Assembly (NCBI RefSeq): GCF_001613085.1
Contig: NZ_BDBR01000008.1
Span: 1-64,000, forward strand
DNA: 64,000 nt
Reading direction: 5' to 3'
DNA from: Nocardia salmonicida NBRC 13393
GTDB lineage: Bacteria; Actinomycetota; Actinomycetes; Mycobacteriales; Mycobacteriaceae
Shown: positions 26,527-42,760 of the stretch, piece after piece
Position numbering within the stretch: position 1 is the stretch's first letter
How the letters are laid out: each line of letters opens with the position of its first letter
Notes under the pieces: model-generated
Database searches by the model: none
What the model was told of the DNA's origin: nothing
What the model saw: only the letters and a program-made list of their open reading frames with translations
Translations under genes and position numbers: made by a program

Positions 26527-28191
26527 TCAGTGCACCGGAGTAGACCGCGGTTCGACCCGTCCGCCCGTCGCGACGGCGAACGACGCGCCGTGCCGCACGC
26601 CGGTGGCGGGATCGGTGACGTCGACGACATAGAACCAGTCCATCTGCGTCTGCGTCGCGGTGACCTCGAGCACGCCGAAGCCGTGTGAGTCGAGTTCGGT
26701 GTAGCGCAGGTGGTGGTTGGCCGCTTTGATGGCCTCTTCCGCCGGTACCGACGCGGTGCGGGCGGGCATCTTCAGCAGATCGCCGACGCTGGAGGAGGTG
26801 ACCGACGGGATCACGAACTCCGCGCCGACCGTCGGCCCGCCCGGGTAGTTCGCGGCGTTCAACGGCAGGTCGGCGGCCCAGGAGGTGTGGATGTCACCGG
26901 TGAGGAACACGACGTCGCTCACCCCGTTGTCGACGATCGTCCGGAACAGGGTGTCGCGGTCGGCGGTGTAGCCGTCCCACTGGTCGCCGTTGACGGTGAT
27001 GCCGCCCTGCGGGAGGCCGAGCGCCTCGGTGATCGCCTGGGTCGTGGCCGCCTCCAGCGGCGGGAACAGCAGCGGCGCGACCATCACCGAGTTGCCGATG
27101 AGCTTCCATCGGGTGGGCGAGGAGGCGAGCCCGGCGGTGAGCCAATCCATTTGGGCGCGGCCGGTGATCGTGCGGGAGGGGTCGTCGGCGTGGCGCCACC
27201 CCGCGCCCGGCCCGGCCTCCTCGTCGCGGTAGCTGCGCAGATCCAGCATCGACAACTCCGCCAGCGTGCCGAAACGCAAGCGGCGGTAGATCTGCACCTG
27301 GCCGTCGGCGCGAGTCGCGCGCACCGGCATCCATTCCAGGTAGGCGCGGGCAGAGGCGGCCTTACGATCACCCCAGGGGCCTTCGGTGGCAGGGTCGTGG
27401 TTCTCCGCACCCTCGCGCCAGGAGTTGTCGGCCGACTCGTGGTCATCCCAGGTGCAGATGAACGGCACCGTGGCATGCAGGGCCATCAGATCGGGATCGG
27501 TCTTGTACTGGCCGTGGCGGGTGCGGTAGTCGGTGAGGGTGACGATCTCGTTCGCCGGGTCGTGCGCGCGGACCGCGCCGTTGCGGCCGGTGTATTTCCC
27601 GCGGCCGTACTCGTAGATGTAGTCGCCGAGATGCACGATCGCGTCGAGATCGGTGCGCGCGGCCAGGTGCCGGTAGGAGCCGAACCAGCCCGCTTCCCAG
27701 TTGGCGCACGAGACCAAGCCGAGGCGCAGACGGTCGACCTCGCTGTCCGGTGCGGGTGCTGTCCTGGTGCGACCGACCGGGGAGGTCTCACCGCCGGAGG
27801 TGAAGCGGTAGAAGTAGTCCTGACCGGGAGTGAGGCCCGTCGCGTCGACCTTGACGGTGTGGTCGGTCGCGACGGAGGCGGTGACGGTGCCGGACGCGGC
27901 GAGCGTGCCGAAATCGGCGTCGGTGGAGATTTCCCAGCGCACCGGCGTCGCGTCGCCGATGCCGGAACCGGGGGTGGCGTCCTCAGCGACGGTGACCCTG
28001 GTCCACAGGATGACCGCGCCCGGCAGCGGATCACCGGATGCCACACCGTGCCGGAAGACGCCGCCCGCGGCACGCGCGGGCGCGACGGTGCCCAATACCG
28101 CGACCGCCGCCACCGCCGTCGAACCGGCGAACAAGGTGCGGCGGGCGAACCCGACCGGCTGGGACGCTACGGCGCTGTTGTTTTCGACCAC
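26527..28191 (-). CDS. phoD: PhoD-type alkaline phosphatase / phosphodiesterase
   Basis: This 554-residue exported enzyme has a Tat-like signal (FARRTLFAGS twin Arg near residues 15-24, then a hydrophobic core and APARAAGG cleavage region), an N-terminal fibronectin-like domain (about 45-145) and the PhoD metallophosphatase domain. Metal-binding segments include LVSCANWE, HLGDYIYEYGRG, TWDDHE and LTGDIHTSW. It would release phosphate from phosphodiesters and monoesters outside the membrane, with Ca/Fe at the active site in known PhoD enzymes. It is divergent from rarA; no Pho box was recognised. Confidence 0.92.
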   Translation of the reverse strand: MVENNSAVASQPVGFARRTLFAGSTAVAAVAVLGTVAPARAAGGVFRHGVASGDPLPGAVILWTRVTVAEDATPGSGIGDATPVRWEISTDADFGTLAASGTVTASVATDHTVKVDATGLTPGQDYFYRFTSGGETSPVGRTRTAPAPDSEVDRLRLGLVSCANWEAGWFGSYRHLAARTDLDAIVHLGDYIYEYGRGKYTGRNGAVRAHDPANEIVTLTDYRTRHGQYKTDPDLMALHATVPFICTWDDHESADNSWREGAENHDPATEGPWGDRKAASARAYLEWMPVRATRADGQVQIYRRLRFGTLAELSMLDLRSYRDEEAGPGAGWRHADDPSRTITGRAQMDWLTAGLASSPTRWKLIGNSVMVAPLLFPPLEAATTQAITEALGLPQGGITVNGDQWDGYTADRDTLFRTIVDNGVSDVVFLTGDIHTSWAADLPLNAANYPGGPTVGAEFVIPSVTSSSVGDLLKMPARTASVPAEEAIKAANHHLRYTELDSHGFGVLEVTATQTQMDWFYVVDVTDPATGVRHGASFAVATGGRVEPRSTPVH

Positions 28192-28355
28192 GATCAGCGA
28201 TCACAGCCCACGGATCGGTTCCGCGCAAGTCCGCGCGAGCATTGTTGGTCAACTGTCCATCTTCGCGGCGGATTCTGGACGGATTCCGGGGCAGGGGCGA
28301 GTGCGGTGGGTGAGCTTCGCAGAACATGTCCGAGGGCCTCGGTACCCTGCACACC

Positions 28356-29702
28356 GTGAGCGACAGCCTTTTCGACGTGCCCGGCGAACACGCGTCCGCC
28401 GAACCCGGCGCCGATGCGGTGTTCCGTCGCGACTCGGGCGCGCCGCTCGCCGTCCGCATGCGCCCCGCGAACCTGGACGAGGTGATCGGTCAGGCGCATC
28501 TGCTGGGCCCCGGCTCCCCGCTGCGCAGGCTCGTCGAAGGGTCGGGTGCGGCGTCGGTGCTGCTCTACGGCCCGCCCGGTACCGGCAAGACCACCTTGGC
28601 CTCGCTGCTCTCGCAGGCCACCGGCCGACGGTTCGAAGCGCTGTCGGCGCTCTCGGCCGGGGTCAAGGAGGTGCGGGCGGTGATCGACCTCGCCCGGCGC
28701 CGACTCGCCGCGGGCGAGCAGACCGTGCTGTTCATCGACGAGATCCACCGCTTCTCCAAGACCCAGCAGGACGCGTTGCTGGCCGCCGTCGAGAACCGGG
28801 TGGTGCTGCTGGTCGGCGCGACCACCGAGAACCCCTCGTTCTCCGTCGTCTCTCCGCTGCTCTCGCGCTCGCTCGTCCTGCAACTGCAACCGCTCACCCC
28901 CGACGACATCCGCGCGGTCCTGGCCCGCGCGATCACCGACGCGCGCGGTCTCGCCGACGCCTACACCGTCAGCCACGAGGCGATCGAACACATCGTCCGG
29001 ATCGCTGGTGGCGATGCCCGCCGCGCGCTCACCGCCCTGGAGGCGTCGGCGGAGTCCGCGACCGGCGGCGCCGTCGAGTTGGAGACCGTCGAGGCCACCG
29101 TCGACAAGGCCGCCGTCCGCTACGACCGGGCGGGCGACCAGCACTACGACGTGATCAGCGCCTTCATCAAGTCCATTCGCGGCTCCGATGTCGACGCGGC
29201 CGTGCACTATCTGGCGCGCATGCTCGCCGCGGGCGAAGATCCTCGATTCATCGCGCGCCGGCTGATGATCCACGCCAGCGAAGACATCGGCATGGCCGAC
29301 CCGATGGCCCTGCAGACCGCCACCGCCGCCGCGCAGGTCGTCCAACAGGTCGGCCTGCCCGAATGCAAACTCGCCCTGGCGCAGGCCACCATCCACCTCG
29401 CCACCGCCCCTAAATCCGGCGCGGTGACCACGGCCATCGGCACGGCCATGGCCGATGTCTCCCGTGGCAAGGCCGGTGCGGTGCCGCCCTACCTGCGCGA
29501 CGGCCACTACGCGGGCGCCGCCCTGCTCGGCAACGCTCAGGGCTACAAGTTCCCGCACAAGTACCGCGAGGGCGTCGTCGCCCAGCAGTATCCGCCCGAC
29601 GAACTGGTCGGCACCGACTACTACCTGCCCACCGACCACGGCAACGAACGCACGATCGCCCCGCGCCTGGAGAAGCTGCGCCGCATCATCCGCGGAAAAT
29701 AG
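28356..29702 (+). CDS. rarA: Replication-associated recombination protein A (RarA/MgsA)
   Basis: This 448-residue AAA+ ATPase has Walker [10 protein letters not shown], Walker B LFIDEIHR, a sensor-1 segment ([10 protein letters not shown]) and the C-terminal MgsA tetramerisation domain ([11 protein letters not shown] through [16 protein letters not shown]). It acts at stalled replication forks. The GTG at 28356 is preferred over the ORF start at 28326 because homologues begin with a short SDxLFDxP peptide. alaS follows 72 bp later, as in mycobacteria. Confidence 0.94.
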   Translation: MSDSLFDVPGEHASAEPGADAVFRRDSGAPLAVRMRPANLDEVIGQAHLLGPGSPLRRLVEGSGAASVLLYGPPGTGKTTLASLLSQATGRRFEALSALSAGVKEVRAVIDLARRRLAAGEQTVLFIDEIHRFSKTQQDALLAAVENRVVLLVGATTENPSFSVVSPLLSRSLVLQLQPLTPDDIRAVLARAITDARGLADAYTVSHEAIEHIVRIAGGDARRALTALEASAESATGGAVELETVEATVDKAAVRYDRAGDQHYDVISAFIKSIRGSDVDAAVHYLARMLAAGEDPRFIARRLMIHASEDIGMADPMALQTATAAAQVVQQVGLPECKLALAQATIHLATAPKSGAVTTAIGTAMADVSRGKAGAVPPYLRDGHYAGAALLGNAQGYKFPHKYREGVVAQQYPPDELVGTDYYLPTDHGNERTIAPRLEKLRRIIRGK

Positions 29703-29774
29703 CCCTACCTGCGTGGCGTGGACCACCCCGGTCGATGAAAAACCACGCGCACCGCACCGGTAGTCTGGGTATTT

Positions 29775-32437
<2,663 letters not shown>

Positions 32438-32438
<1 letters not shown>

Positions 32439-32989
32439 TGACGACCCCTGGTTCGTCCAGCGAGGAATCCGCCGACCGCCCTGACCCGGGCACCGACCCG
32501 GGTCGGGGCCGTCGGATCGCGATCGACGTCGGTAGCGTGCGCATCGGTGTCGCCTCGAGCGACCCCGATGGCATCCTCGCCACCCCCGTCGAGACCGTCG
32601 CGCGCGCCAAGTCCGGCGGGCGCACCGGCGGTCCACCCGCCGACATCGCGAGAATTGCCGACATTGTGCGGGAATACGAAGCGGTGGAGGTGGTCATCGG
32701 CCTGCCACGCACCCTGCGCGGCGAGAACGGCACCGCGGCTGCCATCGCGCGTAAGTTTGCCAAGCAGTTGCGCCGGGTGATCGACCCGATTCCGATACGC
32801 CTTTCCGACGAACGTTTGACTACGGTGTCTGCTGCACGTGCGCTGCGCGACAGTGGAGTTCGCGCACGTGGCCAGCGGCAGATGATCGATCAGGCGGCAG
32901 CCGTGTCGATTCTGCAAGGATGGTTGGACGAGCGGAGTTCGGTGTTGAAGGACGCAGCAGATACGGCGAGGGTCGGAGACGATGCATGA
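32438..32989 (+). CDS. ruvX: RuvX/YqgF family RNase H-like nuclease
   Basis: This 183-residue protein has the YqgF fold: [19 protein letters not shown] (first catalytic Asp), [14 protein letters not shown] and [13 protein letters not shown] (second and later acidic residues). Members have been linked to 16S rRNA 5' maturation and Holliday-junction resolution. Start and stop overlap with alaS (1 bp) and mltG (4 bp), so the four-gene alaS-ruvX-mltG-aroE run is one translationally coupled operon. Confidence 0.93.
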
Positions 32990-34491
32990 CCGACCGATGG
33001 ACCAGGGCCGAGGAACGCTACCGAGCACGGGAAGCTGACCGGCGCTATCCCCGACGCGACGATTGGGGCCTGGACGCCCGTGCGGCGCGCGACGACGAGC
33101 CGCAGCAGGCCGGACCTGCCGGGTGGGACGACGAAGCGGGCACCGATGTCATCCCGCGCTACGAGGACGAGATCTACGACGAGCCCGAACCCGAGCCCGA
33201 GCCCGAACCGGCGCCCCCGCCGCGCCGAGTCGGGCAGCGCGCGGCGCAGTCCGCTCGCGCGGCAGCGCCCGAACGCGGCCGCGCTCGCCCGTCGGGACGT
33301 GGCAAGCGGTCGCGGATCGCCTCACGCAAGGCGGCCGAGCGTAAGCGGCGCCGTCGCAATTTATGGGCCGTGGCCGCGGTATTCGTCGTTCTGGTCGTCT
33401 CGGCCGCGGGTTTCGCCGGATACAAACTGATGGGCAGCCTCAGCCCGGCCGAAGATTTCGCCGGTCCGCCCGGTGCGCCCGTGGTGGTCCAGGTGCACTC
33501 CGGTGACACCGCGACGCAGATCGCCGACGAGATGCACGGCAAGGGCGTGGTCGCCAGCTCCGAAGCCTTCTACGAAGCGGCCGTACGGAATTCGGCCATG
33601 AACAGCGTCCAGCCCGGTTTCTACGCGATCGGCGCGAAGAGCCCGGCCGTCGACGCTGTCACCGCGTTGGTCGGCGGGAAATCCCGGGTGGGCAATGTGA
33701 CCATCTCCGAGGGGCGGCTGCTGCACGACAAGCATGACGCGACCACCGGTGGTCGATACGACGGCATCTACCGCAAGATCGCGGAGGCCAGCTGCGTCGG
33801 CCCCGAGCGCAAGTGCGTCACCTACGAACAGCTCGACGCCGCGGGCGCGAGTATGGACCCGAACGCACTCGGCGTGCCCACATGGGCCATGCAAGCGGTC
33901 AGGGAAACCCCCGATAGAACCAGGCAGCTGGAAGGCCTCATCGCCGCCGGGACCTGGGATTTCGATCCGAGCGGGACAGCGGAACAGATCCTGCGGCAGA
34001 TGGTGACCGCGAGCGTGAAGAGCTACGAGGCCACCGGACTGCTCCAGTCGGGCGCCGACACGAAGCTGTCGCCGTACGAAACACTCGTCGCCGCCTCACT
34101 GGTCGAACGGGAGGCGAAACCCCAGGACATGGGCAAGGTGGCACGGGTGATCGTGAACCGGCTGCGGGTCGGTCAGATGCTGCAGTTCGACTCCACCGTG
34201 AACTACGCGCTCGACACCACCGAGGTGGCCACCACCGACGCCGACCGGGCCGCGGAGACGCCCTGGAACACCTACGCGATGGAGGGTCTGCCGAAGACGC
34301 CGATCGCCGCGCCGTCGGTGGGCGCGTTGCGTGCCATGGAGAACCCGGAGCCGGGTGCGTGGTTGTACTTCGTCACCGTCGACAAACAGGGCACGACCAA
34401 GTTCACCGACTCCTATTCGGAGCATCTGCGGCTGGTCACGCAGGCGCAGCGCAGCGGCATCCTCGACAGCTCACGGCCCTACGGTGGCTGA
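32986..34491 (+). CDS. mltG: Endolytic murein transglycosylase MltG
   Basis: This 501-residue protein has a charged cytoplasmic N-terminus of about 120 residues with EPEP repeats, one membrane segment (about 125-148) and an extracellular YceG domain. The catalytic region contains [17 protein letters not shown], with the active-site Glu in VERE, and FDSTVNYAL. MltG cuts nascent glycan chains and is thought to terminate peptidoglycan polymerisation. ATG at 32986 is selected for the ATGA overlap with ruvX. Confidence 0.93.
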   Translation: MTDRWTRAEERYRAREADRRYPRRDDWGLDARAARDDEPQQAGPAGWDDEAGTDVIPRYEDEIYDEPEPEPEPEPAPPPRRVGQRAAQSARAAAPERGRARPSGRGKRSRIASRKAAERKRRRRNLWAVAAVFVVLVVSAAGFAGYKLMGSLSPAEDFAGPPGAPVVVQVHSGDTATQIADEMHGKGVVASSEAFYEAAVRNSAMNSVQPGFYAIGAKSPAVDAVTALVGGKSRVGNVTISEGRLLHDKHDATTGGRYDGIYRKIAEASCVGPERKCVTYEQLDAAGASMDPNALGVPTWAMQAVRETPDRTRQLEGLIAAGTWDFDPSGTAEQILRQMVTASVKSYEATGLLQSGADTKLSPYETLVAASLVEREAKPQDMGKVARVIVNRLRVGQMLQFDSTVNYALDTTEVATTDADRAAETPWNTYAMEGLPKTPIAAPSVGALRAMENPEPGAWLYFVTVDKQGTTKFTDSYSEHLRLVTQAQRSGILDSSRPYGG

Positions 34492-35290
34492 GGCGCGCAA
34501 GGCGGCGGTGCTCGGCAAGCCGATCGAGCACTCACGTTCGCCACAACTGCATCTGGCGGCCTATCGTGCGCTCGGATTGCCCTGGAGCTACGAACGCATC
34601 GAGTGTTCGGCCGAGCAGTTGCCGGGCCTCGTCGACGGGCTCGGGCCGGAATGGGTCGGGCTGTCGGTGACCATGCCCGGCAAGGAGGCGGCGCTGGCGG
34701 TGGCCGTCGAGCGCACCGAACGCGCGGTCCTGGTCGGCTCGGCCAACACTCTCGTGCGCGCCGAGGGCGGATGGCGGGCGGACTGTACCGATGTCGACGG
34801 CGTCCTCGGCGCGCTGCGCGGTGGCGGTGTCTCCTCGCTCGACGAGGCCGTCGTGCTGGGTGCCGGTGGAACAGCCAGGCCCGCATTGCTGGCGCTGTCC
34901 GAACTCGGGGCGAAGACGGTCACGGTGATCGCCCGTGATGCCGGACGGGCGCGTAGCGCGCTGGAATTGGCCGATCGACTCGGGATGCGCGCCACGGTCG
35001 TTCCGCTCGACGCGGAGCAGGTGCGTGCGGCGTGCGCGTCGGCCGGTGCGGTGGTCAGTACGGTGCCCGCCGAGGCCGCCGCGGTGATCGCCTCGGCCGT
35101 AGCCGCGGCGCCGGTGGTGCTCGACGCCATCTACAACCCGTGGCCGACCCCGCTGGCCACGGCGGTCGAGGCCGCCGGGCACACGGTGGTCAGCGGGCTG
35201 CAGATGTTGCTGAATCAGGCTTACGGTCAGGTCGAGCTGTTCACCGGACAGCCCGCGCCGCGCGCCGCGATGGCCGCTGCCGTCGAATAG
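34484..35290 (+). CDS. aroE: Shikimate dehydrogenase
   Basis: This 268-residue enzyme reduces 3-dehydroshikimate to shikimate with NADPH. The substrate domain includes GKPIEHSRSPQLHLAAY and SVTMPGK with the catalytic Lys; CTDVDG holds the partner Asp. The Rossmann motif VLGAGGTARPALLAL follows, and GLQMLLNQAYGQVELFTG closes the protein. The GTG start overlaps mltG by 8 bp. It is the only aro gene on this strand; the others lie convergently downstream. Confidence 0.94.
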   Translation: MAEARKAAVLGKPIEHSRSPQLHLAAYRALGLPWSYERIECSAEQLPGLVDGLGPEWVGLSVTMPGKEAALAVAVERTERAVLVGSANTLVRAEGGWRADCTDVDGVLGALRGGGVSSLDEAVVLGAGGTARPALLALSELGAKTVTVIARDAGRARSALELADRLGMRATVVPLDAEQVRAACASAGAVVSTVPAEAAAVIASAVAAAPVVLDAIYNPWPTPLATAVEAAGHTVVSGLQMLLNQAYGQVELFTGQPAPRAAMAAAVE

Positions 35291-35370
35291 GCCCGCGCTG
35301 TCGGAACAGATTGTCGCCCGATCCGCGAAATTGATACCGGTTCTAGTTTTATCTCGCTAAGGTGTTGTCC

Positions 35371-35814
35371 ATGACCGCTTGGGTGTTACGAGCCACCGTC
35401 CTCGGCGCGCTGGTCGTCGCTTTGCGCGTCCTCCTCGGCCTCGCCATGGGCTCCTGGCCCACCTACGGCATCTTCTGGCGCGCGCTGTGTCTGGCGGCAG
35501 TCATCGCGGTGGTCGTCGTCTGGGGCTTGCGCGATGCCCGTGCGGGCGCCGACAGCCTCACCGTGCGCTGGTTGGCCGCTGGTTTCGGCGCGGGACTGGC
35601 CAGCTCGGCAGTGTGCTGGGTCCTCGATCAGGTGCCCGGAATCGAACTCGGCGACGCCGGCCTGCTCTACGAGCTGACCTCCGCGGCATCGTTCATCCTG
35701 CTGCTGATCTTCCTGCCCGCGATGGTGGGTGTCGCCTTCGGCCACATCCGGTCGCGACGTTCGAGCGAATCCGCTACCCCCGCAACAGAACCAGCGTTCG
35801 CTACCGCGAGCTGA
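35371..35814 (+). CDS. B-4DMT-type small membrane protein
   Basis: This 147-residue protein has four membrane segments (about 4-22, 33-50, 68-87 and 105-128) and a hydrophilic tail, matching mycobacterial proteins annotated as B-4DMT family transporters. The substrate is unknown. The ATG at 35371 lies 80 bp after aroE. It ends before a strong hairpin shared with the convergent aroB. Confidence 0.78.
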   Translation: MTAWVLRATVLGALVVALRVLLGLAMGSWPTYGIFWRALCLAAVIAVVVVWGLRDARAGADSLTVRWLAAGFGAGLASSAVCWVLDQVPGIELGDAGLLYELTSAASFILLLIFLPAMVGVAFGHIRSRRSSESATPATEPAFATAS

Positions 35815-35840
35815 ATCGCCTTCTCCGGCAACCGAACCCG

Positions 35841-35884
35841 CGCCGAACCTGTACGCGCTCCTACTTGGTGCGTACAGGTCGGCG
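35841..35884. terminator. Long bidirectional hairpin between convergent genes
   Basis: CGCCGAACCTGTACGC (35841-35856) pairs with GCGTACAGGTCGGCG (35870-35884): a 15-bp stem with one bulged A and a 13-nt loop. It lies 26 bp after the membrane-protein stop and 9 bp before the aroB stop, so it likely terminates both transcripts. Confidence 0.7.
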
Positions 35885-35893
35885 ACTCGGATC

Positions 35894-38462
<2,569 letters not shown>

Positions 38463-38466
<4 letters not shown>

Positions 38467-39671
38467 GGGATACGGCTGTCCGCGGGCACGTGTGGGCGGC
38501 TGCCGATCCGCTTGACGTAACTGTTGATGTTGTCGACGGTCTCGACCAGCGAGTCGCCGCCGAACTTCTCCAGCGCGGCCTGCGCCAGCACCAGTGCCAC
38601 CATCGATTCCGCGACGACGGCCGCCGCGGGCACCGCGCACACATCGGAACGCTGATGGATGGCGACGGCTTCTTCACCGCTGGACATGTCGACCGTCGAC
38701 AGCGCCCGCGGCACGGTCGAGATCGGCTTCATCGCGGCACGTACCCGCAGTGCTTCGCCGTTGGTCATGCCGCCTTCGAGCCCACCCGCACGGTTGGTCG
38801 AGCGCAGCACACCGTCGGGGCCGGGACGCATCTCGTCGTGGGCCAGGCTGCCGCGTCGGCGCGCGGTCTCGAACCCGTCGCCCACCTCGACACCCTTGAT
38901 CGCCTGGATGCCCATGAGGGCGGCGGCCAGGCGCGAATCGAGGCGCTGCTCACCGCTGACGAACGAGCCGAGCCCGATGGGCAGCCCGTCCACGATCACC
39001 TCGACGACACCGCCGAGGGTGTCACCGTCTTTCTTGGCCGCTTCGATCTCGGCGATCATGGCGGCCTCGGCCTCGGCGTCGAACGCGCGCACGGGGCTGG
39101 CATCGATCGCGTCGAGATCGGTCGGACCCGGCGTGACACCGGTGGTGTTGGCCGCGGCGCCGATCGACACCACATGCGAGACGACCTCGACACCGAAGGC
39201 CTGACGCAGGAAGTTGCGCGCGAGGGTTCCGGCGGCGACACGGGCCGCGGTCTCCCGGGCGCTGGCCCGCTCGAGCACCGGGCGGGCGTCGTCGAAGCCG
39301 TACTTGAGCATTCCGGAGTAATCGGCGTGGCCGGGGCGAGGGCGGGTCAGCGGCGCGTTGCGCGCCATTCCCGCGAGCTCGGTCTCGTCGATCGGATCGG
39401 CCGACATCACCTCGGTCCACTTGGGCCACTCGGAGTTGGCGATCTCGATCGCGATCGGACCACCCATGGTGCGGCCGTGGCGCACGCCACCGACCAGGGT
39501 GACCTTGTCGGCCTCGAACTTCATCCGGGCGCCGCGCCCGTAACCGAGCCGGCGGCGGGCGAGCTGTGCGGAGACATCGTCCGATGTCACCTCGACTCCG
39601 GCGACCATCCCTTCCAGGAGGGCGACGAGAGCGGGACCATGGGATTCTCCGGCAGTTATCCAGCGCAACAC
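38463..39671 (-). CDS. aroC: Chorismate synthase
   Basis: This 402-residue enzyme converts EPSP to chorismate with reduced FMN. Family motifs [57 protein letters not shown] and [22 protein letters not shown] are present. The GTG at 39671 is preferred to the ATG at 39680 because it gives the family-typical MLRW start and a GGGAAG ribosome-binding site at proper spacing. It is the first gene of aroC-aroK-aroB. Confidence 0.95.
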
Positions 39672-39853
39672 GCCGACCATCTTCCCATGTCGACACGTGT
39701 GGGAGGGAATGCGGGCCGACGTGACGAGCGGCACGTCGGCGCCGCGGCGGGCCGCGCGGTGGCGGCCGCCGCCCTGATCCGGCCGAACCGGCCTGCTCCG
39801 GGCCGCCGACACAACGCCGTCAGCGAGATCGTCCCGGCGCGTCGCACCACCGG

Positions 39854-40327
39854 TCATGCCAACACCATCGCGGTCACCGTGGCCAGGCACATGGCCGGTC
39901 CGTGCGGAACCAATCGTCGAGTGGGCGCAGCACGCACCTCGCGTGAATCACGTCCCAGTACCACTCGCAACCGATCGCCGCCGAGCATCACCACCGCGGC
40001 CGCGGCGGTGAGCAGCGGTGCGGCCACGGCGGCCCACGCCCAGGCGGGCGGCCCGGCGATCGCCGCGGCGGCCCCGAGCGCCACCGCGAGCTTCACATCA
40101 CCGGCCCCGAGGGCGGCAGGGGAGAGCAGGTGGGCAACCAGGTACGGCATCGTCAGCAGCGCGGCACCGATCACCGCGGTCCCCAATTCCCCGGTCGACG
40201 CGGCGAACAGGAACACCGCGGCCGCGCCGACGCCGGTCAGCGCGTTGGGAAGACGACGGGCATGAACATCGATGACGCCCAGCAGCAGACACCAGGCGAT
40301 GAGGCAACAGAACGCGGCAGTGGTCAT
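39854..40327 (-). CDS. Prepilin peptidase (A24-type, peptidase domain only)
   Basis: This 158-residue membrane protein has about four to five membrane segments and both aspartate motifs of type IV prepilin peptidases: [15 protein letters not shown] and GAGDVKL. The N-terminal cysteine-containing methylase domain of PilD is absent, as in TadV/CpaA types. No pilin or secretion-ATPase gene lies nearby, so the substrate must be encoded elsewhere. Its position before aroC matches Rv2551c, which lies in the same aro-region neighbourhood of M. tuberculosis. ATG at 40327 removes a non-membrane leader of 26 residues. Confidence 0.82.
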   Translation of the reverse strand: MTTAAFCCLIAWCLLLGVIDVHARRLPNALTGVGAAAVFLFAASTGELGTAVIGAALLTMPYLVAHLLSPAALGAGDVKLAVALGAAAAIAGPPAWAWAAVAAPLLTAAAAVVMLGGDRLRVVLGRDSREVRAAPTRRLVPHGPAMCLATVTAMVLA

Positions 40328-40486
40328 GGATCGATCGTGCGGCGCCGCGACGGCCGAAAGCGGGTTCTCCCTGAGAATGTGGACAACTTCGGCGCATGTG
40401 AACAAAGCCGTATCCAGTCGCCCGTCGACACGGGATACGGAGCATCACGTGCCGACAGGTCGCCCCTCGGGCGGTAGCGTTGACCC

Positions 40487-41608
40487 ATGTGTGCTGACTA
40501 CACGGCTCCCGATTACGCGGCCCGGCGCGGTGCCCTGCGGAGCCTGCTCGTGGAAAACGGTGTGGACGCGTTGCTGGTGACCGATCTGGTCAACATCCGC
40601 TACCTGACCGGCTTCACCGGATCCAATGCCGTTGTCCTGGTGCACTCGTGGGATATGCGCGGCGCCGAGGACCGCACCGTCATCGGCACCGACGGCCGCT
40701 ACTCCGCCCAGGTCGCCGAACAGGTTCCCGACCTACAGGCCGAGATCTGCCGGGCCACCGCGCGCCGCATCCTCGAACTGTCGGGGGAATGGCAGTTGGG
40801 CCGGGTCGGCTTCGAAAGTCATGTGGTGACCGTCGATCAGCATTCCGCGTTCCAGGAACTGCGCACCGGATTGCAGCTCGTTCCCACCGCGGGTCTGGTC
40901 GAACAGTTGCGCATGGTCAAGGACCCCTACGAGGTGGATCAACTGAGCGCGGCGTGCGCGGCCGCCGACGCGAGCCTGGCCACCCTGCTCGAGCGCGGCC
41001 TGCTGCGTGCGGGCCGTACCGAACGCCAGGTTGCCCGCGACCTCGAATGGGCGATGTTCGAGCACGGGGCCGAGGCGATCTCCTTCGAGACGATCGTCGC
41101 CGCCGGCGCCAATTCGGCGATCCCGCATCATCGCCCGACCGGCGCGGTCCTTGCCGTGGGCGACTTCGTGAAGTTCGATTTCGGCGCGGTGGTCAACGGC
41201 TACCACTCCGACATGACCCGCACCCTGATCCTCGGCGCCCCCGCCGACTGGCAGCGCGACATCTACGAACTGGTCGCCCGCTCGCAACGCGCGGGAACCG
41301 AGGCGCTCACCCCCGGCGCGCAGACCAGCGAGGTCGACGCCGCGGCCCGCACGATCATCGAAGAAGCGGGGTACGGCCCGCAGTTCGTGCACGGTCTCGG
41401 TCATGGGGTAGGGCTGCAGATCCATGAAGCACCCGGAGTGGCGAAAACGAGTACCGGTACACTTCTGGCTGGTGTGGCGGTGACCGTCGAACCTGGTGTA
41501 TACCTTCCCGGCCGCGGCGGGGTCCGGATCGAGGACACGCTCGTGGTGCGCGAAGCGGGCCCGGAACTGCTCACCCGCACCAGCAAGGACTTGATCGTCG
41601 TCGAGTGA
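40487..41608 (+). CDS. pepQ: M24 aminopeptidase, Xaa-Pro dipeptidase type
   Basis: This 373-residue enzyme has a creatinase-like N-terminal domain (residues 1-135) and a pita-bread catalytic domain. All five metal ligands are visible: the two Asp in FDFGAVVNGYHSDMTRT, His in HGLGHGVGLQIHE, Glu in TVEPGVYLP and Glu in RIEDTL. It would release amino acids from Xaa-Pro peptides in the cytoplasm. The pepQ-efp-nusB order equals Rv2535c-Rv2533c. Confidence 0.93.
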   Translation: MCADYTAPDYAARRGALRSLLVENGVDALLVTDLVNIRYLTGFTGSNAVVLVHSWDMRGAEDRTVIGTDGRYSAQVAEQVPDLQAEICRATARRILELSGEWQLGRVGFESHVVTVDQHSAFQELRTGLQLVPTAGLVEQLRMVKDPYEVDQLSAACAAADASLATLLERGLLRAGRTERQVARDLEWAMFEHGAEAISFETIVAAGANSAIPHHRPTGAVLAVGDFVKFDFGAVVNGYHSDMTRTLILGAPADWQRDIYELVARSQRAGTEALTPGAQTSEVDAAARTIIEEAGYGPQFVHGLGHGVGLQIHEAPGVAKTSTGTLLAGVAVTVEPGVYLPGRGGVRIEDTLVVREAGPELLTRTSKDLIVVE

Positions 41609-41673
41609 CATCGGCGCGCAGAACGCAGTAACCCCCCAGTACGCAGTATTACGAACGAGGAGATCCGAGGACA

Positions 41674-42237
41674 GTGGCGGACACCAGCGACTTCAAGAAC
41701 GGCCTTGTGCTGAAGATCGACGGTCAGCTCCAGCAGATCATCGAATTCCAGCACGTGAAGCCGGGCAAAGGCCCCGCGTTCGTGCGGACCAAGCTGAAGA
41801 ACGTCGTGTCCGGCAAGGTTGTCGACAAGACCTTCAACGCGGGTGTCAAGGTCGAGACCGCGACCGTCGACCGTCGCGACATGACCTACCTGTACCACGA
41901 CGGCACCGACTACATCTTCATGGACGGTGACACCTACGACCAGATCTCCATCCCGGAGGCCACCATCGGTGACGGTGCCCGCTTCCTGCTGGAGAACATG
42001 GGCGTGCAGGTCGCCGTGCACGAGGAGGCGCCGCTGTTCGTGGAGCTCCCCGTCACCATCGAGCTGGTCGTGCAGCACACCGATATCGGTCTGCAGGGCG
42101 ACCGCTCCACCGGCGGCACCAAGCCCGCCACCCTGGAAACCGGCGCCGAGGTGGCCGTCCCGTTGTTCATCAACACCGGTGACAAGCTGAAAATCGACTC
42201 GCGCGACGGCAGCTACCTCGGCCGCGTCAACGGCTGA
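41674..42237 (+). CDS. efp: Elongation factor P
   Basis: This 187-residue protein has the three beta-barrel domains of EF-P: KOW-like (1-64), with the loop [16 protein letters not shown] that reaches the peptidyl-transferase centre, OB (about 68-125), and C-terminal (130-187) ending in [17 protein letters not shown]. It relieves stalling at polyproline. The loop carries Lys rather than Arg at the tip. The GTG at 41674 follows GAGGAGAT-type upstream purines. Confidence 0.96.
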   Translation: MADTSDFKNGLVLKIDGQLQQIIEFQHVKPGKGPAFVRTKLKNVVSGKVVDKTFNAGVKVETATVDRRDMTYLYHDGTDYIFMDGDTYDQISIPEATIGDGARFLLENMGVQVAVHEEAPLFVELPVTIELVVQHTDIGLQGDRSTGGTKPATLETGAEVAVPLFINTGDKLKIDSRDGSYLGRVNG

Positions 42238-42239
42238 TC

Positions 42240-42758
42240 GTGACCGACTCCCCGGCAGACAAGAAGGGCTCGTTCAAGAAGCTCGGCGCGCGCCACAAGG
42301 CACGCCGCCGGGCCGTGGACCTGCTGTTCGAGGCGGAGGCGCGCGATGTCGACGTCTCCGTGCTGCTCTCGGATCGCGCTGACCTCGCGACCCGCGACCA
42401 GAGCGTGGCCCCCGTGCACGCCTACACCACCACCCTCGTCGAGGGCGTCGCCGACGACCTGGACCGGGTCGACGGCACCATCGAGGGCTACCTCCAGGAC
42501 TGGACCCTGCAGCGGCTGCCCGCCGTCGACCGGGCCATCCTGCGGATCGCGGTGTGGGAACTGTTCCACGCCACCGACGTCCCCCCGGTCGTCGCGGTCG
42601 ACGAGGCTGTCGAGCTGGCCAAGGAACTGTCCACCGACGACTCCCCGTCGTTCGTGAACGGCGTGCTCGGCCAGGTCGTGCAGGTGGCGCCCCAGGTTCG
42701 CGCCGCCGCCGCGGCCACCGCCGCCACGAAGGCCGCCCGCGGCGAGGCGGAGTCCTGA
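42240..42758 (+). CDS. nusB: Transcription antitermination factor NusB
   Basis: This 172-residue all-helical protein begins with [20 protein letters not shown], the RNA-binding N-terminus of NusB, and carries [15 protein letters not shown] and [11 protein letters not shown]. It binds boxA RNA with NusE for rRNA antitermination. A Lys-rich head and Ala-rich tail of about 15-20 residues each flank the core. It starts 2 bp after efp, so the pair is one operon. Confidence 0.95.
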   Translation: MTDSPADKKGSFKKLGARHKARRRAVDLLFEAEARDVDVSVLLSDRADLATRDQSVAPVHAYTTTLVEGVADDLDRVDGTIEGYLQDWTLQRLPAVDRAILRIAVWELFHATDVPPVVAVDEAVELAKELSTDDSPSFVNGVLGQVVQVAPQVRAAAAATAATKAARGEAES

Positions 42759-42760
42759 CC

